A stretch of 64,000 nt of DNA from DATBLE01 sp963791425 (GCA_963791425.1 CAWBSE010000004.1:806001-870000), one strand, 5' to 3'. Positions 47,071-56,459 are shown, counted from the first letter of the stretch. Notes: generated by a model not told the origin, from the letters alone. Numbers and translations: made by a program.

Positions 47071-49946
47071 GCGGCGGCTTCCTCGTCGCGGCCGCGCTCG
47101 CGCAGGAAGCGCTCGAGCTGTGACATCACCCACACCTCGATCGCCGTGAAGCCGGTCTCCTCGACGATGGCGAGCGCCTCCCGGAGGAGCGCCTCGGCGT
47201 CGACATCGCGGCCCTGCGCCGCGCGGACGAGCCCGAGGGTCATCTTCGTGGTCGCCTGGGAGCTGAGGTCGTGCTCACCGACCGTCTCGACCGCCTCGAG
47301 CGCGATCCGCTCGGCCTCGTCGAGGTGGTTGCGGCGGATGAGCACCTCGGCGAGCGCGCGCTGGCTCTCGCACAGCGCGCCCCGGTCCTCGAGCGGCTTG
47401 AGCAACCGGATCGCATCGCGGAGGAGCCGCTCGGCCTTGGCGTAGTCAGCCTGCTGCTCGGCCGCCCGCGCCAGCTCGTTCAGCGTCCGGCCGAGCATCC
47501 AGTTCCCGCCGACCTCGGCGAACAGCGTCCGCGCCTCTTCGAGCAGGCGCTCGCCCTCGGCCGATTCGCCGCGGTCGAGCTTCAGCAGGCCGAGCGAGTG
47601 CAGCGCCTCTGCACGGGCGACGATGCTGCCGCTCTCACCGGCCAGCTCCAGGCCGCGTGTGAGCAACTCCTCCGCCTCGTCGCCGCGCTGCTGGCGGCGA
47701 TAGGCCTGGGCGAGGTCGCTGAGCGCGTGCGCCTCCAGATCCTTGCGCTCGAGCCGGCGCGCGATCTCCAGCGCCTCGTCGGCGACCCGCTCCTGGGTGG
47801 CGAAGTCGCCGACCCACCACGCGATCCGCGCACGCACCTCGAGCGCCGTGAAACGCCCCTCGGACGGCAGCGCCTCGAGCGCTGCGTCGATGAGTTCCGT
47901 CGCCTTCGGCAGGTTCGCCTCGCGGAGGAGAGCGACCTCGGCGAGCGCGGTCAGCGCCTTCCCCTCGATCAGGGAGTCTCCCTCGGCCCGCGCCTCGTCG
48001 AGCGCGCGGTTCATCTCGACCGAGACGGCCGGCAGGTCGCTCAGCCGCCAGGCGGCGCGCGCCGCCTGGTAGCGGCGATCGAGCGTCGGCTCGAGCTCGA
48101 CGGCGCGCAGCAGCAGCTTCCGGCCGGCACGGTTCGACTCGCGGGCCAGCGCGCGCCTGCCCGCCTCCTCGAGCGCGACCGCCGCCTCGTGCGCGAGGCC
48201 GGGCGGCGTGGCACCGTCGAGCTCGACGAGCAGCTGGGCGGCGTGGTCGAGGTGGTACGCGCGGATCTCGAGCAACTCGTCGCCCGCCCGCTCGCGCAGC
48301 CAGTCGGCAAAGCGCCCGTGCAACTCGGCCCGCTCGGCCTTCGCCAGGCCGGAGTACGCGACCTCGCGGATCAGCATGTGCTTGAAGCGGAACGCCTTCT
48401 CGCCGATGATCGTCGACCGCGGCTCGGCGAGGACGAAGTCGCGCAGCAGCAGGTCGTCGAGCAGCGAGTCGACGTCGAGGTCGGGTGCGACGTGGGCGAT
48501 CGCACCGTGCCAGAAGATTCGCCCGATCACTGCGGCGCGGTGCAGCAGCGCCTTCTCCGCCGCGGGGAGCTGATCGATGCGGGCGGCGATCAGCGCCTGG
48601 AGCGTGTCCGGAATGCCCGACGTCCCGTAGCCGCCCCCGCGCTCGGCGAGCATCCGCATCGTCTCCTCGACGAACAGCGGGTTGCCCTCGGTCTTGGCGC
48701 GCAGCTCACGCCGCGCGTCCGGGGACAGCGTTGCTCCGTCGCTGAGCGCATCGATCAGCTCCTCGCTCTCGCTCTCGCGCAACGGCTCGAGCTCGAGTGC
48801 AGCGGCGCGCATCCGCCCGCCGCCCCACGAGGGCCGCACGTCGAGCAGGTCGGGTCGGGCGAGGCAGACGAGCAGGAGCGGGGCTTCACGCACCCACGTG
48901 GCGAGATGCTCGATCAGGTCGAAGAGCGGCTCCTCGGCCCAGTGGATGTCCTCGAAGACGAGCACGAGCGGCTGGACGTCGGCCAGCTGGTCGGCCCACT
49001 CGCGGGCGGCCCAGGCGATCTCCTGGCCGCTGCGCTCGCTCTCGACCGCCTCCAGCACGCCGGCGGCGAGCCCGAGCAGGTCGGCGACCGCCTCGTCCTC
49101 GCAGCACATGCGGAGCTTCTCCATCGCCTCCTTGACGGGGTCGTCGTCGGAGATGCCCGCGGCCGACTTGACCATCTCGGCCAGCGGCCAGTAGGTGATC
49201 CCCTCGCCGTACGGCAGGCAGCGCCCGCCGAGGACGGTCGCGCCCTCGAGACCTCCGACGAACTCGCGCGCGAGGCGGCTCTTGCCGACGCCCGCCTCGC
49301 CGTAGATCGTGAGGAGGTGGGCGCGGCGGTCGCGGACGGCCCGGTCGAGGGTGTTCGCCAGCAGATCGAGCTCCTCGGTGCGGCCGACCAGCGGGGCGAC
49401 GACGGCGGCGTGGAGCGGCTGCGAGCGGTCGGCGGCGCACGTCACGCGCCAGGCCTCCACCGGCCCCGCACGGCCTTTCACCTCGATCCCCCCGAGGCTC
49501 TCCGACTCGATCGGGCCTGCCGCGAGACTGTGGGCGCCGGGGCCGATCAGGATCTCGCCCGGCCCGGCCGCCTGCTGGAGGCGCGCGGCGAGGTTGACCG
49601 CCTCGCCCGTGGCAAAGGTCGATTCGACCGCGTCGACGACGACCTCACCCGATTCGATCCCGATGCGCGCCTCGAGGTCGAGGCGCTTGACCGCCTCGAG
49701 GATCCCGATCGCAGCCCGGATCGCGCGCTCGGCGTCGTCCTCGTGCGCCTGCGCGACGCCGAATGCGGCGAGGACGGCGTCACCGGCGAACTTCTCGACG
49801 ATCCCGCCGTGCGTGGTCACGCAGTGGGTGACGTCGTCGAAGAACCGCGTCACGCGGCGGCGCACCACCTCCGGATCGGCGGCGGCGACCAGCTCGGTCG
49901 AGCCGACCAGGTCCACGAAAAGCACGGTTGCGAGCTTGCGCTCCAT
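46989..49946 (-). CDS. Class III nucleotide cyclase with AAA ATPase and TPR repeats
   Basis: Protein of 985 residues. Residues 1-165 form a guanylate/adenylate cyclase domain with metal-binding Asp12 (LFVDLVGST) and Asp56 (FAGDAVLAAFG) and the Asn118/Arg122 pair (AVNLAARL). An AAA-type module follows, with Walker A (IYGEAGVGKSRLAREF, near 215) and Walker B-like LVLVFEDIHWAEE. The C-terminal half is made of tetratricopeptide repeats. This layout is typical of signalling ATPases common in actinobacteria. Cyclase residues look complete, so activity is plausible. TACACT (49953-49958) lies six bases before the ATG. Confidence 0.93.
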   Translation of the reverse strand: MERKLATVLFVDLVGSTELVAAADPEVVRRRVTRFFDDVTHCVTTHGGIVEKFAGDAVLAAFGVAQAHEDDAERAIRAAIGILEAVKRLDLEARIGIESGEVVVDAVESTFATGEAVNLAARLQQAAGPGEILIGPGAHSLAAGPIESESLGGIEVKGRAGPVEAWRVTCAADRSQPLHAAVVAPLVGRTEELDLLANTLDRAVRDRRAHLLTIYGEAGVGKSRLAREFVGGLEGATVLGGRCLPYGEGITYWPLAEMVKSAAGISDDDPVKEAMEKLRMCCEDEAVADLLGLAAGVLEAVESERSGQEIAWAAREWADQLADVQPLVLVFEDIHWAEEPLFDLIEHLATWVREAPLLLVCLARPDLLDVRPSWGGGRMRAAALELEPLRESESEELIDALSDGATLSPDARRELRAKTEGNPLFVEETMRMLAERGGGYGTSGIPDTLQALIAARIDQLPAAEKALLHRAAVIGRIFWHGAIAHVAPDLDVDSLLDDLLLRDFVLAEPRSTIIGEKAFRFKHMLIREVAYSGLAKAERAELHGRFADWLRERAGDELLEIRAYHLDHAAQLLVELDGATPPGLAHEAAVALEEAGRRALARESNRAGRKLLLRAVELEPTLDRRYQAARAAWRLSDLPAVSVEMNRALDEARAEGDSLIEGKALTALAEVALLREANLPKATELIDAALEALPSEGRFTALEVRARIAWWVGDFATQERVADEALEIARRLERKDLEAHALSDLAQAYRRQQRGDEAEELLTRGLELAGESGSIVARAEALHSLGLLKLDRGESAEGERLLEEARTLFAEVGGNWMLGRTLNELARAAEQQADYAKAERLLRDAIRLLKPLEDRGALCESQRALAEVLIRRNHLDEAERIALEAVETVGEHDLSSQATTKMTLGLVRAAQGRDVDAEALLREALAIVEETGFTAIEVWVMSQLERFLRERGRDEEAAAYRIRLAEGAPATAVSAAFASRIERIA

Positions 49947-49993
49947 CCCTGAAGTGTAGAAACGAACAAGACCCCGGATAGCATCCCGGGCCG

Positions 49994-51340
49994 ATGCTCG
50001 ATTCCAGCGTTTTCAAGGCGTACGACGTGCGCGGCCTCTACGGCTCGCAACTCGACGAGGCCGGCGCGCGAGCGATCGGGCGCGCCTACGTCGAGCAGTT
50101 CGCGCCGCGTCGGATCGCGGTCGGCCGCGACATGCGCCTGTCGTCGCCGACGATGGCGGCGGCGCTGATCGAGGGCGCGACCGAGGCAGGCGCCGATGTA
50201 CTCGATATCGGCCTCGTCGGCACCGAGATGGTCTATTTCGCGGTCGGCTCGCTCGGGTTGGACGGCGGGGTGATGGTGACCGCCTCGCACAACCCGAAGG
50301 AGTACACGGGGATGAAGATCGTGCGGGCAGGCGCCCTGCCCGTCGGCGGCGACTCCGGTCTCCTCGACGTGCGCGATCGCGCCCTTGTCGGGACAGACCC
50401 CGAGAGGTCTGTCCCGGGCGGAAACGTCACGAAGCTCGACATCTGGCCCGGATACGTCGGCCGCGTCCTCTCCTTCATCGACCCCGCGGCGCTCCGCCCG
50501 CTGAAGGTCGTGATCGACGCCGCGAACGGCATGGCCGGGGCGATGCTGCCGCCGGTGCTCGAGCGCCTCCCGGTCGAGGTGGTGCGCTGCTACTTCGAGC
50601 CGGACGGGAGCTTCCCGAACCACGAACCGAACCCGCTGCTGCCCGAGAACCGCGAGTTCATCGTCCGGAAGACGCTCGAGGAAGGCGCCGACCTCGGCGT
50701 TGCGTTCGACGGCGACGCCGACCGATGCTTCTTCGTCGACGACGGCGGCGAGTTCGTCCCGGGCGACTTCGCCACGGCCCTCTTCGCAAAGGGTGTCCTG
50801 GAGAAGGAGCCGGGTGCGAAGGTCATCTACGACCTGCGCGCCAGCTGGGCGGTTCCGGAGGCGGTCGAGGCGGCCGGCGGCGTCGCGCTCGTCAACCGCG
50901 TCGGACACGCCTTCATCAAGGAGCGGATGCGCGAGGTCGACGCCGCATTCGCCGGCGAGGTCTCGGGCCACTACTACTTCCGCGAGTTCTCCCAGGCCGA
51001 CACGGGTGTCGTCCCGTTCCTCGTAATGCTGGAGCGGATCTCGAAGGGCGGCACGAAGCTCTCCGAGTTGCTCCGGCCGCTGCGGGAGCGCTACTTCATC
51101 ACCGGCGAGATCAACACGCCGGTCGCCGACGTCCCGGCGAAGCTGGCCGAACTGGAGGAGCGCTACGGCGCCGAGGGAACGGTCTCCCACCTCGACGGCC
51201 TGTCGGTCGAGGCGCAGGACTGGCACTTCAACGTCAGGCCGTCGAACACCGAGCCGCTGCTCCGCCTCAACCTGGAAGCGCGCTCCGAGGCGCTGATGGA
51301 GCAGAAGCGCGACGAGGTGCTCGGCGTGATCCGCTCGTGA
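49994..51340 (+). CDS. manB: Phosphomannomutase/phosphoglucomutase
   Basis: Alpha-D-phosphohexomutase of 448 residues. The phosphoserine loop is VMVTASHNPKEYTGMKIV (near residue 95), the metal loop GVAFDGDADRCFF (near 238), the sugar-binding loop GEVSGHYYF and the phosphate loop NVRPSNTEPLLRLN. It interconverts 6- and 1-phosphates of mannose or glucose for polysaccharide synthesis. An 11-bp perfect inverted repeat with a six-base loop (50389-50416) lies in frame in the gene, coding GTDPERSVPGGN. Start ATG, with TAGCAT nine bases upstream. Confidence 0.95.
   Translation: MLDSSVFKAYDVRGLYGSQLDEAGARAIGRAYVEQFAPRRIAVGRDMRLSSPTMAAALIEGATEAGADVLDIGLVGTEMVYFAVGSLGLDGGVMVTASHNPKEYTGMKIVRAGALPVGGDSGLLDVRDRALVGTDPERSVPGGNVTKLDIWPGYVGRVLSFIDPAALRPLKVVIDAANGMAGAMLPPVLERLPVEVVRCYFEPDGSFPNHEPNPLLPENREFIVRKTLEEGADLGVAFDGDADRCFFVDDGGEFVPGDFATALFAKGVLEKEPGAKVIYDLRASWAVPEAVEAAGGVALVNRVGHAFIKERMREVDAAFAGEVSGHYYFREFSQADTGVVPFLVMLERISKGGTKLSELLRPLRERYFITGEINTPVADVPAKLAELEERYGAEGTVSHLDGLSVEAQDWHFNVRPSNTEPLLRLNLEARSEALMEQKRDEVLGVIRS
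50389..50416 (+). repeat. Perfect hairpin within the phosphohexomutase gene
   Basis: CGGGACAGACC and GGTCTGTCCCG form an 11-bp perfect stem with a six-base loop (CCGAGA). The 28 bases lie in frame in manB and encode a loop between two domains. A palindrome this perfect inside a coding region is unusual and suggests an inserted repeat element. Confidence 0.7.
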
Positions 51341-51768
51341 CACCGAGGCCGCCGTTCAAGTTCAGCGCTTCCACCCGCGTCGGCTTCTCCGACACCGACG
51401 CGCAGGCGGTCGTCTACTACGGCCGCTACATGCCGTACTTCGACCTCGCGCGGGTCGAGTACCACCGGAGTCTCGACATGCTCCGCGAGGGGGCGCAGGA
51501 CCGCCAGTTCGTGATGCGGGCGATGCAGGTCGAGTACCACAAGCCCGCGCGGTTCGACGACCCGATCGAGGTGGACGTCCGCATCAGCCGGATCGGCACG
51601 TCGAGCGTGACCTACGAGTTCGCGGCGTACCTCGAGGGCGACGAGCTCGCGGTGGTCGCGACGCAGACGCTGGTGCTCGTCGACCTCGACGAGCGGAAAC
51701 CGTGCCGCGTGCCCGACTGGTGGCGCGAGCGGATCCGAGCTTTCGAAGGCGACGACCTCCAGGAATAG
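51337..51768 (+). CDS. Acyl-CoA thioesterase, 4-hydroxybenzoyl-CoA thioesterase fold
   Basis: Protein of 143 residues with a single hotdog domain. The FSDTDAQAVVYYGRYMPYFDLARVEYHRSL segment carries the active-site Asp typical of YbgC-type enzymes (in place of His-rich variants). VEYHKPARFDDPIEVDVRISRIGTSSV and a C-terminal PDWWRERI match the family. It would hydrolyse acyl-CoA; the chain length is unknown. GTG start overlaps the phosphohexomutase stop (GTGA). A strong terminator-like hairpin follows 11 bases after its stop. Confidence 0.9.
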   Translation: MTPRPPFKFSASTRVGFSDTDAQAVVYYGRYMPYFDLARVEYHRSLDMLREGAQDRQFVMRAMQVEYHKPARFDDPIEVDVRISRIGTSSVTYEFAAYLEGDELAVVATQTLVLVDLDERKPCRVPDWWRERIRAFEGDDLQE

Positions 51769-51779
51769 CAAGGAGGAAG

Positions 51780-51814
51780 AGCGCTCATCCGTATCCCCGG
51801 AACGGATGAGCGCT
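51780..51814. terminator. Bidirectional terminator-like hairpin
   Basis: AGCGCTCATCCGT (51780-51792) and ACGGATGAGCGCT (51802-51814) form a perfect 13-bp stem around a nine-base loop. It stands between the plus-strand thioesterase and the minus-strand relA unit. On the minus strand the stem is followed by a pyrimidine-rich CTTCCTCCTT; on the plus strand only GTTT follows. It probably ends both transcripts. Confidence 0.75.
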
Positions 51815-51830
51815 GCGTTTCCTGTGCCAC

Positions 51831-51884
51831 CTACCCCCCGTAGTACGCCCCGCTCACACTGTTGTATGCCACCCGAGGGCTCAT
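51831..51884 (-). CDS. Possible 17-residue peptide downstream of relA
   Basis: Tiny frame encoding MSPRVAYNSVSGAYYGG, preceded by GGGGGA with correct spacing. It stands alone between the relA stop and the terminator-like hairpin. An 11-base direct repeat (CCCTCGGGTGG on this strand, at 51869-51879 and 51894-51904) covers the region before and at its start. There is no independent evidence that it is translated. Confidence 0.25.
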   Translation of the reverse strand: MSPRVAYNSVSGAYYGG

Positions 51885-51943
51885 AGGAATCCCCCACCCG
51901 AGGGAGCTTGGTCCGCTGGACGCGGGATCCTTCGAACGAGGAA

Positions 51944-54151
51944 CTAGTTTGGCGTGACGCGGTAAGCGTCGAACACGCCCTCGATGTTCCTGAGGGCGGT
52001 GAGCAGCGTGCGTAGCGACTCGATGTCGCCGAGCTCGGCGGTGTACCAGTTCTTTGCGAGCTGGTCCTGGACGCCGCCGCCGTAGGCGACGATGTTCGCG
52101 CCGTGCTCGGAGAACGTCCGCGCGACGTCCTCGAGCAGACGGTTGCGATCCCACGCGTCGATCGCGATCTTCACGCGGAAGCTCTGTGACGAGCCGCCCT
52201 CCCACGCGACCGGCGTGAACCGCTCCTCGTTCCGCTTCAGCGCCTTGACGTTCGGACAGTCCCCGCGGTGGATCGTGATCCCCTTGCCGAGCGAGATGTA
52301 GCCGACGATCGGGTCGCCCGGCACCGGGTTGCAGCACTTCGCCAGTCGGACGAGCACGTCCTCGACGCCCGAGACGTTGATGCCGTACGTCTGGCTCCCC
52401 GCCGTGTCCTTCTCCCTCGGCGGCTTGAGCGTGATCGCGTCCTCCTGGACGACCTCCTCGGTCTTCAGGCGCTGGATCACCTTGTTGACGATCAGGCCGC
52501 TCTGGAGCTTCCCCGAGCCGAGCGCGACGTAGAAGTCGTCGGCCTTCTTGAACCCGGTCTCGCGGATCACCTGGGCGAGCACCGCGGAGCCGGCGATCTT
52601 CTTGTAGGGGAGGTTCTGCTGCTTCAGTGCGTGCTCGAGCGCCTCGCGGCCCTTCGCCTCGGCATCGTCCCGCGTCTCGCGCGAGAACCACTGGCGGATC
52701 TTGTTGCGTGCACGCGAGGACGCGGCGACCGACATCCAGTCGCGAGACGGGCCACGGCCCGACTTCGAGGTCATGATCTCGAGGATGTCGCCGCTCTTCA
52801 GGCGGTAGTGCAGCGGGACGATCCGGCCGTTCGCCTTCGCCCCCACGGTGCGGTGGCCGACGTCGGTGTGCACCGAGTAGGCGAAGTCGATCGGCGTCGA
52901 GCCGGCCGGAAGCGTCTTCACCTCACCCTTGGGCGTGAAGACATAGACCTCGTCGTCGAACAGATCGGTGCGGAGCGTCTTGATGAACTCGTGCGGGTCC
53001 GACTCGTCCGCCTGCCAGTCCATCAGCTGCTTCATCCACGAGCCCCACTCGTCGTCGCCCTTCTTGACCTTCCCGCCCCGCTTGTACGTCCAGTGCGCGG
53101 CGATGCCCAGCTCGGCCGTCTCGTGCATGTCGAGCGTCCGAACCTGGATCTCCAGCGGCCGTCCCTGCGGTCCGATCACGGTCGTGTGCAGCGCCCGGTA
53201 GCGGTTGAGCTTGGGCATCGCGACGTAGTCCTTGAAGCGGCCCGGCATCGGCTTCCACAGCGAGTGGATCAGGCCGAGCGCGCCGTAGCAGTCGCGCGTT
53301 CCCTCTTCCCCGGTCCGCTCGACCAGGACGCGCATCGCGGTCAGGTCGTAGATCTCGTTGAACTCGCGCCCCTTCTTCACCATCTTGTCGTAGATGGAGT
53401 AGAAGTGCTTCGCGCGCCCGGAGATGTCGGCCGGGATGTTCGCCTTCTCGAGCTCGCGCTGGAGGACCATGCTCGCCTCGCGCACGTGCTCTTCGCGGTC
53501 CGCGCGACGCTCGTTCACCATCGTCTTGATCTCGCTGTACTTGCGCGGGTGGAGCGTCTCGAACGCGAGGTCCTCGAGCTCCCACTTCAGCGCGTGGATG
53601 CCGAGCCGGTGCGCGAGCGGTGCGTAGATCTCGAGGGCCTCGCGCGCCTTCTGCACCTGCTTCTGCTTGCCGAGGTACTCGATCGTGCGCAGGTTGTGGA
53701 GCCGGTCGGCGAGCTTGATCAGGATGACGCGAACGTCCTGCGCCATCGCGACGATCAACTTGCGGTAGTTCTCGGCCTCTGCGTGCTCGCGGCTCTGGAA
53801 CTGGATGCGGGTGAGCTTCGTGACGCCGTCGACGAGGTGGGCGATCTCCTCGCCGAACTCGTCCTTGATCTCCTTGGCGTCGTGCTCGGTGTCCTCGACG
53901 ACGTCGTGCAGGAGCGCGGCGGCGATCGTCTGCTCGTCGAGCCGGAGCTCGGTGAGGATCTTGGCGACGCCGAACGGGTGATGGATGAACTCCTCGCCCG
54001 AGCGCCGCTGCTGGCCGTCGTGGGCGTTCGCGGCGAAGGTGAACGCGCGCGTCAGCAGGTCGCGGTCGAGCTCCGGCTTGTAGTGCTCGACCGCGCCGAT
54101 CAGCTCATCGATGAGCTCCTGATGACGCTCGCTGACCTCCAGCACAGCCAT
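51944..54151 (-). CDS. relA: Bifunctional (p)ppGpp synthetase/hydrolase
   Basis: Stringent-response enzyme of 735 residues. The HD hydrolase domain is intact (FIHHPFGVAKIL, AALLHDVVEDTEHD). The synthetase domain has YSIYDKMVKKG and GRFKDYVAMPKLNRYRALHTTVIG, whose RFKD signature marks a bifunctional Rel rather than a RelA-only enzyme. The TGS domain (VYVFTPKGEVKTLPAGSTPIDFAYSVHT), the zinc-finger-like RLAKCCNPVPGDPIVGYI segment and a C-terminal ACT domain follow. TACACT (54159-54164) seven bases before the ATG gives a leaderless mRNA. Confidence 0.97.
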   Translation of the reverse strand: MAVLEVSERHQELIDELIGAVEHYKPELDRDLLTRAFTFAANAHDGQQRRSGEEFIHHPFGVAKILTELRLDEQTIAAALLHDVVEDTEHDAKEIKDEFGEEIAHLVDGVTKLTRIQFQSREHAEAENYRKLIVAMAQDVRVILIKLADRLHNLRTIEYLGKQKQVQKAREALEIYAPLAHRLGIHALKWELEDLAFETLHPRKYSEIKTMVNERRADREEHVREASMVLQRELEKANIPADISGRAKHFYSIYDKMVKKGREFNEIYDLTAMRVLVERTGEEGTRDCYGALGLIHSLWKPMPGRFKDYVAMPKLNRYRALHTTVIGPQGRPLEIQVRTLDMHETAELGIAAHWTYKRGGKVKKGDDEWGSWMKQLMDWQADESDPHEFIKTLRTDLFDDEVYVFTPKGEVKTLPAGSTPIDFAYSVHTDVGHRTVGAKANGRIVPLHYRLKSGDILEIMTSKSGRGPSRDWMSVAASSRARNKIRQWFSRETRDDAEAKGREALEHALKQQNLPYKKIAGSAVLAQVIRETGFKKADDFYVALGSGKLQSGLIVNKVIQRLKTEEVVQEDAITLKPPREKDTAGSQTYGINVSGVEDVLVRLAKCCNPVPGDPIVGYISLGKGITIHRGDCPNVKALKRNEERFTPVAWEGGSSQSFRVKIAIDAWDRNRLLEDVARTFSEHGANIVAYGGGVQDQLAKNWYTAELGDIESLRTLLTALRNIEGVFDAYRVTPN

Positions 54152-54311
54152 CTGGACAGTGTACTTCGGGCTTCCGAGGCCACTCCTCGAGCCCTCCGGA
54201 GGAACCGCGGCCGGCGCGCAGAAGAACGCATGCCGTGCGCAAACGCACCTTCATCGAGCGGAAGCGAGCCGAGTTGCTCGTGCGCGTGTTCGAGCTGTTG
54301 CTGTCGCGTTC

Positions 54312-56189
54312 CTAGGCCGCTTGCGGTAGGTCGACCGCGGGCGGCTCGTGCAGCAGCGCCTGGAACGTCTCGGACTCGAGCAGGCTGCGCCAGGCGCCGC
54401 CGTCGCCCAGGCCGAGCTCGGCCATGATCAGCGCGCCCTCCGGGCTGAGGTCCTTCGAGCGCCACTCCTCGGCGAAGCGTTCGCGCAGCTCGAGGTACCG
54501 CTCGGGCGTCTCGAAGATCCGCCGGACGACGAGCTGCGGTGAGGTCGTCCCGTTCCAGGTGTTCTCCTGCAGCCGGAAGGCGAGGTCGTAGTGGCCGACG
54601 CGGCGGAAGCGGTCGATCTGCTTGCCGAAGCCGAAAGCGATCGCACTGCCGGCGGGCCGGTGCTGGTCGAGCACGCGGAACCTGAGGTGCTTGCCCTCCC
54701 CCACCGTGCCCAGATCGGTGAGCTCGCAGCCGGCGACGAGCAGGTTGACGCCCGGGTTGCCGAGCCCGAAGGGCGCGAGCTTCCCCAGCTCGGCGCACAG
54801 CCTCAGCGTCAGCGCCGAGCCCGGGACGATCGCGTCGACCGGCGTGACCGCACGGAGATCCTCGAGCTCCAGGTGCTCGTCCGCGTACGCGGCGAAGGCG
54901 TCGGCCAGGTCGTCGACCTCCTCCGGCCGGATCGAGAGCCCGGCCGCGGCGCGGTGGCCGCCGAAGCGCTCGAGGTGCCCGGAGCACGCGGCGAGACCTG
55001 CGTGGAGGTCGAAACTCGGAATCGAGCGGCCGCTGCCCTTCCAGTGGCCCTCCGTGCCTGCGATCAGGACGACGGGCCGGTGGTAACGCTCGACGAGCCG
55101 TGACGCGACGATGCCGATCACCCCTTCGTGCCAGCCGTCGCCCGCCACGACGTAGCCGCGGCGGTTCCGCTTCGCCTCGGGCCAGGCGTCGATCGCGGCC
55201 GAGGCCTCGCGGAGGATCCGGTCCTCGACCATCTGCCGCTCGCGGTTGAGCTCCTCCAGTTCGGCGGCGATGCGGGCGGCGACCTCCTCGTCGTCGGTCA
55301 GCAACAGCTCGAGCGCCGCGGTCGGGCGGCCGAGGCGGCCCGCGGCGTTGATCCGCGGGGCGAGCCGGAACCCGACGGCGCCCTCGTCGACCACTGCGGC
55401 GTCGACGCGGGCCGCCTTCATCAGCGCCCGAAGGCCCGGCCGCGTGGTCGCGGCGAGGCACCGGAGGCCGGCGATCGCCAGCGCGCGGTTCTCGTCGACG
55501 AGCGGAACCACGTCCGCGATCGTCGCGAGCGCGACCAGGTCGAGATGGCGGGCCAGCCGTTCGTCTCCCTGACCGAGCAGCGCCTCGGCGAGCTTGTAGA
55601 CCACGCCGGTGCCGCAGAGCTCCGGGAACGGATAGTCGGAGGGGCGGGTGGCGACGATCGGGCAGTCGGGGAGCGACGCGCCCGGCCGGTGGTGGTCGGT
55701 GACGATGATCTCGAGCCCCGCGGCACGGGCGGCGGCGACCTCCTCGACCGCGGTGATCCCACAGTCGACGGTCAGCACCAGTCCAAACCCCTCGCTCTTC
55801 AGCCTCTCGAGCGTCTCTCCGGCGACGCCGTAGCCCTCCTCGAACCGGCTCGGCAGATGCCACGCGACGTCGGCGCCGAGCTCGCGCAGGACGAGAACCG
55901 CCACCGTCGTCGCGCAGATCCCGTCGACGTCGTAGTCGCCGTGGACGCAGATCTTCGTCCCGGCGGCGATCGCGGCGCGGAGCGTGTCGCAGGCTTGCTG
56001 CATGTCACCGAGCTCGAACGGGTCGTGCCCGGGCATCGCACCGGCGAGAAACGCCTCGGCCTCGGCCGGGTCGCCGTAGCCGCGCCGGACGAGCACGCCG
56101 GCGGTCGTCGCGCTGACCTCGAGCGCAGCGGCAAGCGACGCCACATCCTGCGGATCGGTGTGCGTGATCGTCCACGTGGCCTCGACCAT
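54312..56189 (-). CDS. recJ: Single-stranded-DNA-specific exonuclease RecJ
   Basis: 5'-3' exonuclease of 625 residues used in recombination and repair. DHH-family motifs are complete: ICVHGDYDVDGICATTVAVL (motif I), VLTVDCGITAVEE (II), IIVTDHHRPGASLPDC (III), and RINAAGRLGRPTAALELLLTDDEEVAARIA with the DHHA1 segment VAGDGWHEGVIGIVASRLVERYHRPV. The end holds an OB-like domain (LRFRVLDQ...AIAFGFG). Length matches the core enzyme. Confidence 0.96.
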   Translation of the reverse strand: MVEATWTITHTDPQDVASLAAALEVSATTAGVLVRRGYGDPAEAEAFLAGAMPGHDPFELGDMQQACDTLRAAIAAGTKICVHGDYDVDGICATTVAVLVLRELGADVAWHLPSRFEEGYGVAGETLERLKSEGFGLVLTVDCGITAVEEVAAARAAGLEIIVTDHHRPGASLPDCPIVATRPSDYPFPELCGTGVVYKLAEALLGQGDERLARHLDLVALATIADVVPLVDENRALAIAGLRCLAATTRPGLRALMKAARVDAAVVDEGAVGFRLAPRINAAGRLGRPTAALELLLTDDEEVAARIAAELEELNRERQMVEDRILREASAAIDAWPEAKRNRRGYVVAGDGWHEGVIGIVASRLVERYHRPVVLIAGTEGHWKGSGRSIPSFDLHAGLAACSGHLERFGGHRAAAGLSIRPEEVDDLADAFAAYADEHLELEDLRAVTPVDAIVPGSALTLRLCAELGKLAPFGLGNPGVNLLVAGCELTDLGTVGEGKHLRFRVLDQHRPAGSAIAFGFGKQIDRFRRVGHYDLAFRLQENTWNGTTSPQLVVRRIFETPERYLELRERFAEEWRSKDLSPEGALIMAELGLGDGGAWRSLLESETFQALLHEPPAVDLPQAA

Positions 56190-56255
56190 GGACAGACGAC
56201 GGTACGCCCGCCACCGGACAGCACCCGGCCCGGTGGAGAGACCGTTACGAAACCG

Positions 56256-56459
56256 TCACGCGCCGCGCCGACGGCCTCTGATCGACTCCCACACGACTCG
56301 GCTCCAGAGGACGATCAGGAAGCCGGCGGCGCCGGCGACCATCACGATCACGGGCGAGAGGATCAGTGCCTTCTCGAACGACCAGCCGAGGGCGAGCGCC
56401 GTGATCGCGCAGAGTGCGAGGCAGGCGCCGAGGGCGATCAGGACGGTGCGGACGGACAT
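56256..56459 (-). CDS. Small two-helix membrane protein
   Basis: Protein of 67 residues with two membrane helices (VLIALGACLALCAITALALGW and ALILSPVIVMVAGAAGFLIVLW), followed by a basic cytoplasmic tail (SRVVWESIRGRRRG). No family is recognised. TAGACT (56467-56472) lies seven bases before the ATG, pointing to its own promoter. It lies between the recJ start and the divergent gene at 56505. Confidence 0.7.
   Translation of the reverse strand: MSVRTVLIALGACLALCAITALALGWSFEKALILSPVIVMVAGAAGFLIVLWSRVVWESIRGRRRGA

Noticed and set aside
47271..49952. Very long open frame on the plus strand (about 890 codons) opposite the cyclase/ATPase gene
   Set aside because: It lacks any domain pattern and is rich in Arg, Leu, Gln and Glu in a way typical of antisense frames in GC-rich DNA. 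The opposite strand encodes a clear multi-domain protein.
51769..51943. Riboswitch or structured RNA in the gap after the thioesterase
   Set aside because: The strong hairpin is best explained as a terminator between convergent genes. No conserved riboswitch core was recognised.
54235..54315. 26-residue plus-strand frame (GTG start) in the relA-recJ gap
   Set aside because: A basic, leucine-rich peptide is plausible, but no ribosome-binding site or promoter is clear and it overlaps the recJ stop.
52268..54427. Plus-strand open frame of about 700 codons opposite relA
   Set aside because: Antisense shadow of an unambiguous relA/spoT gene.
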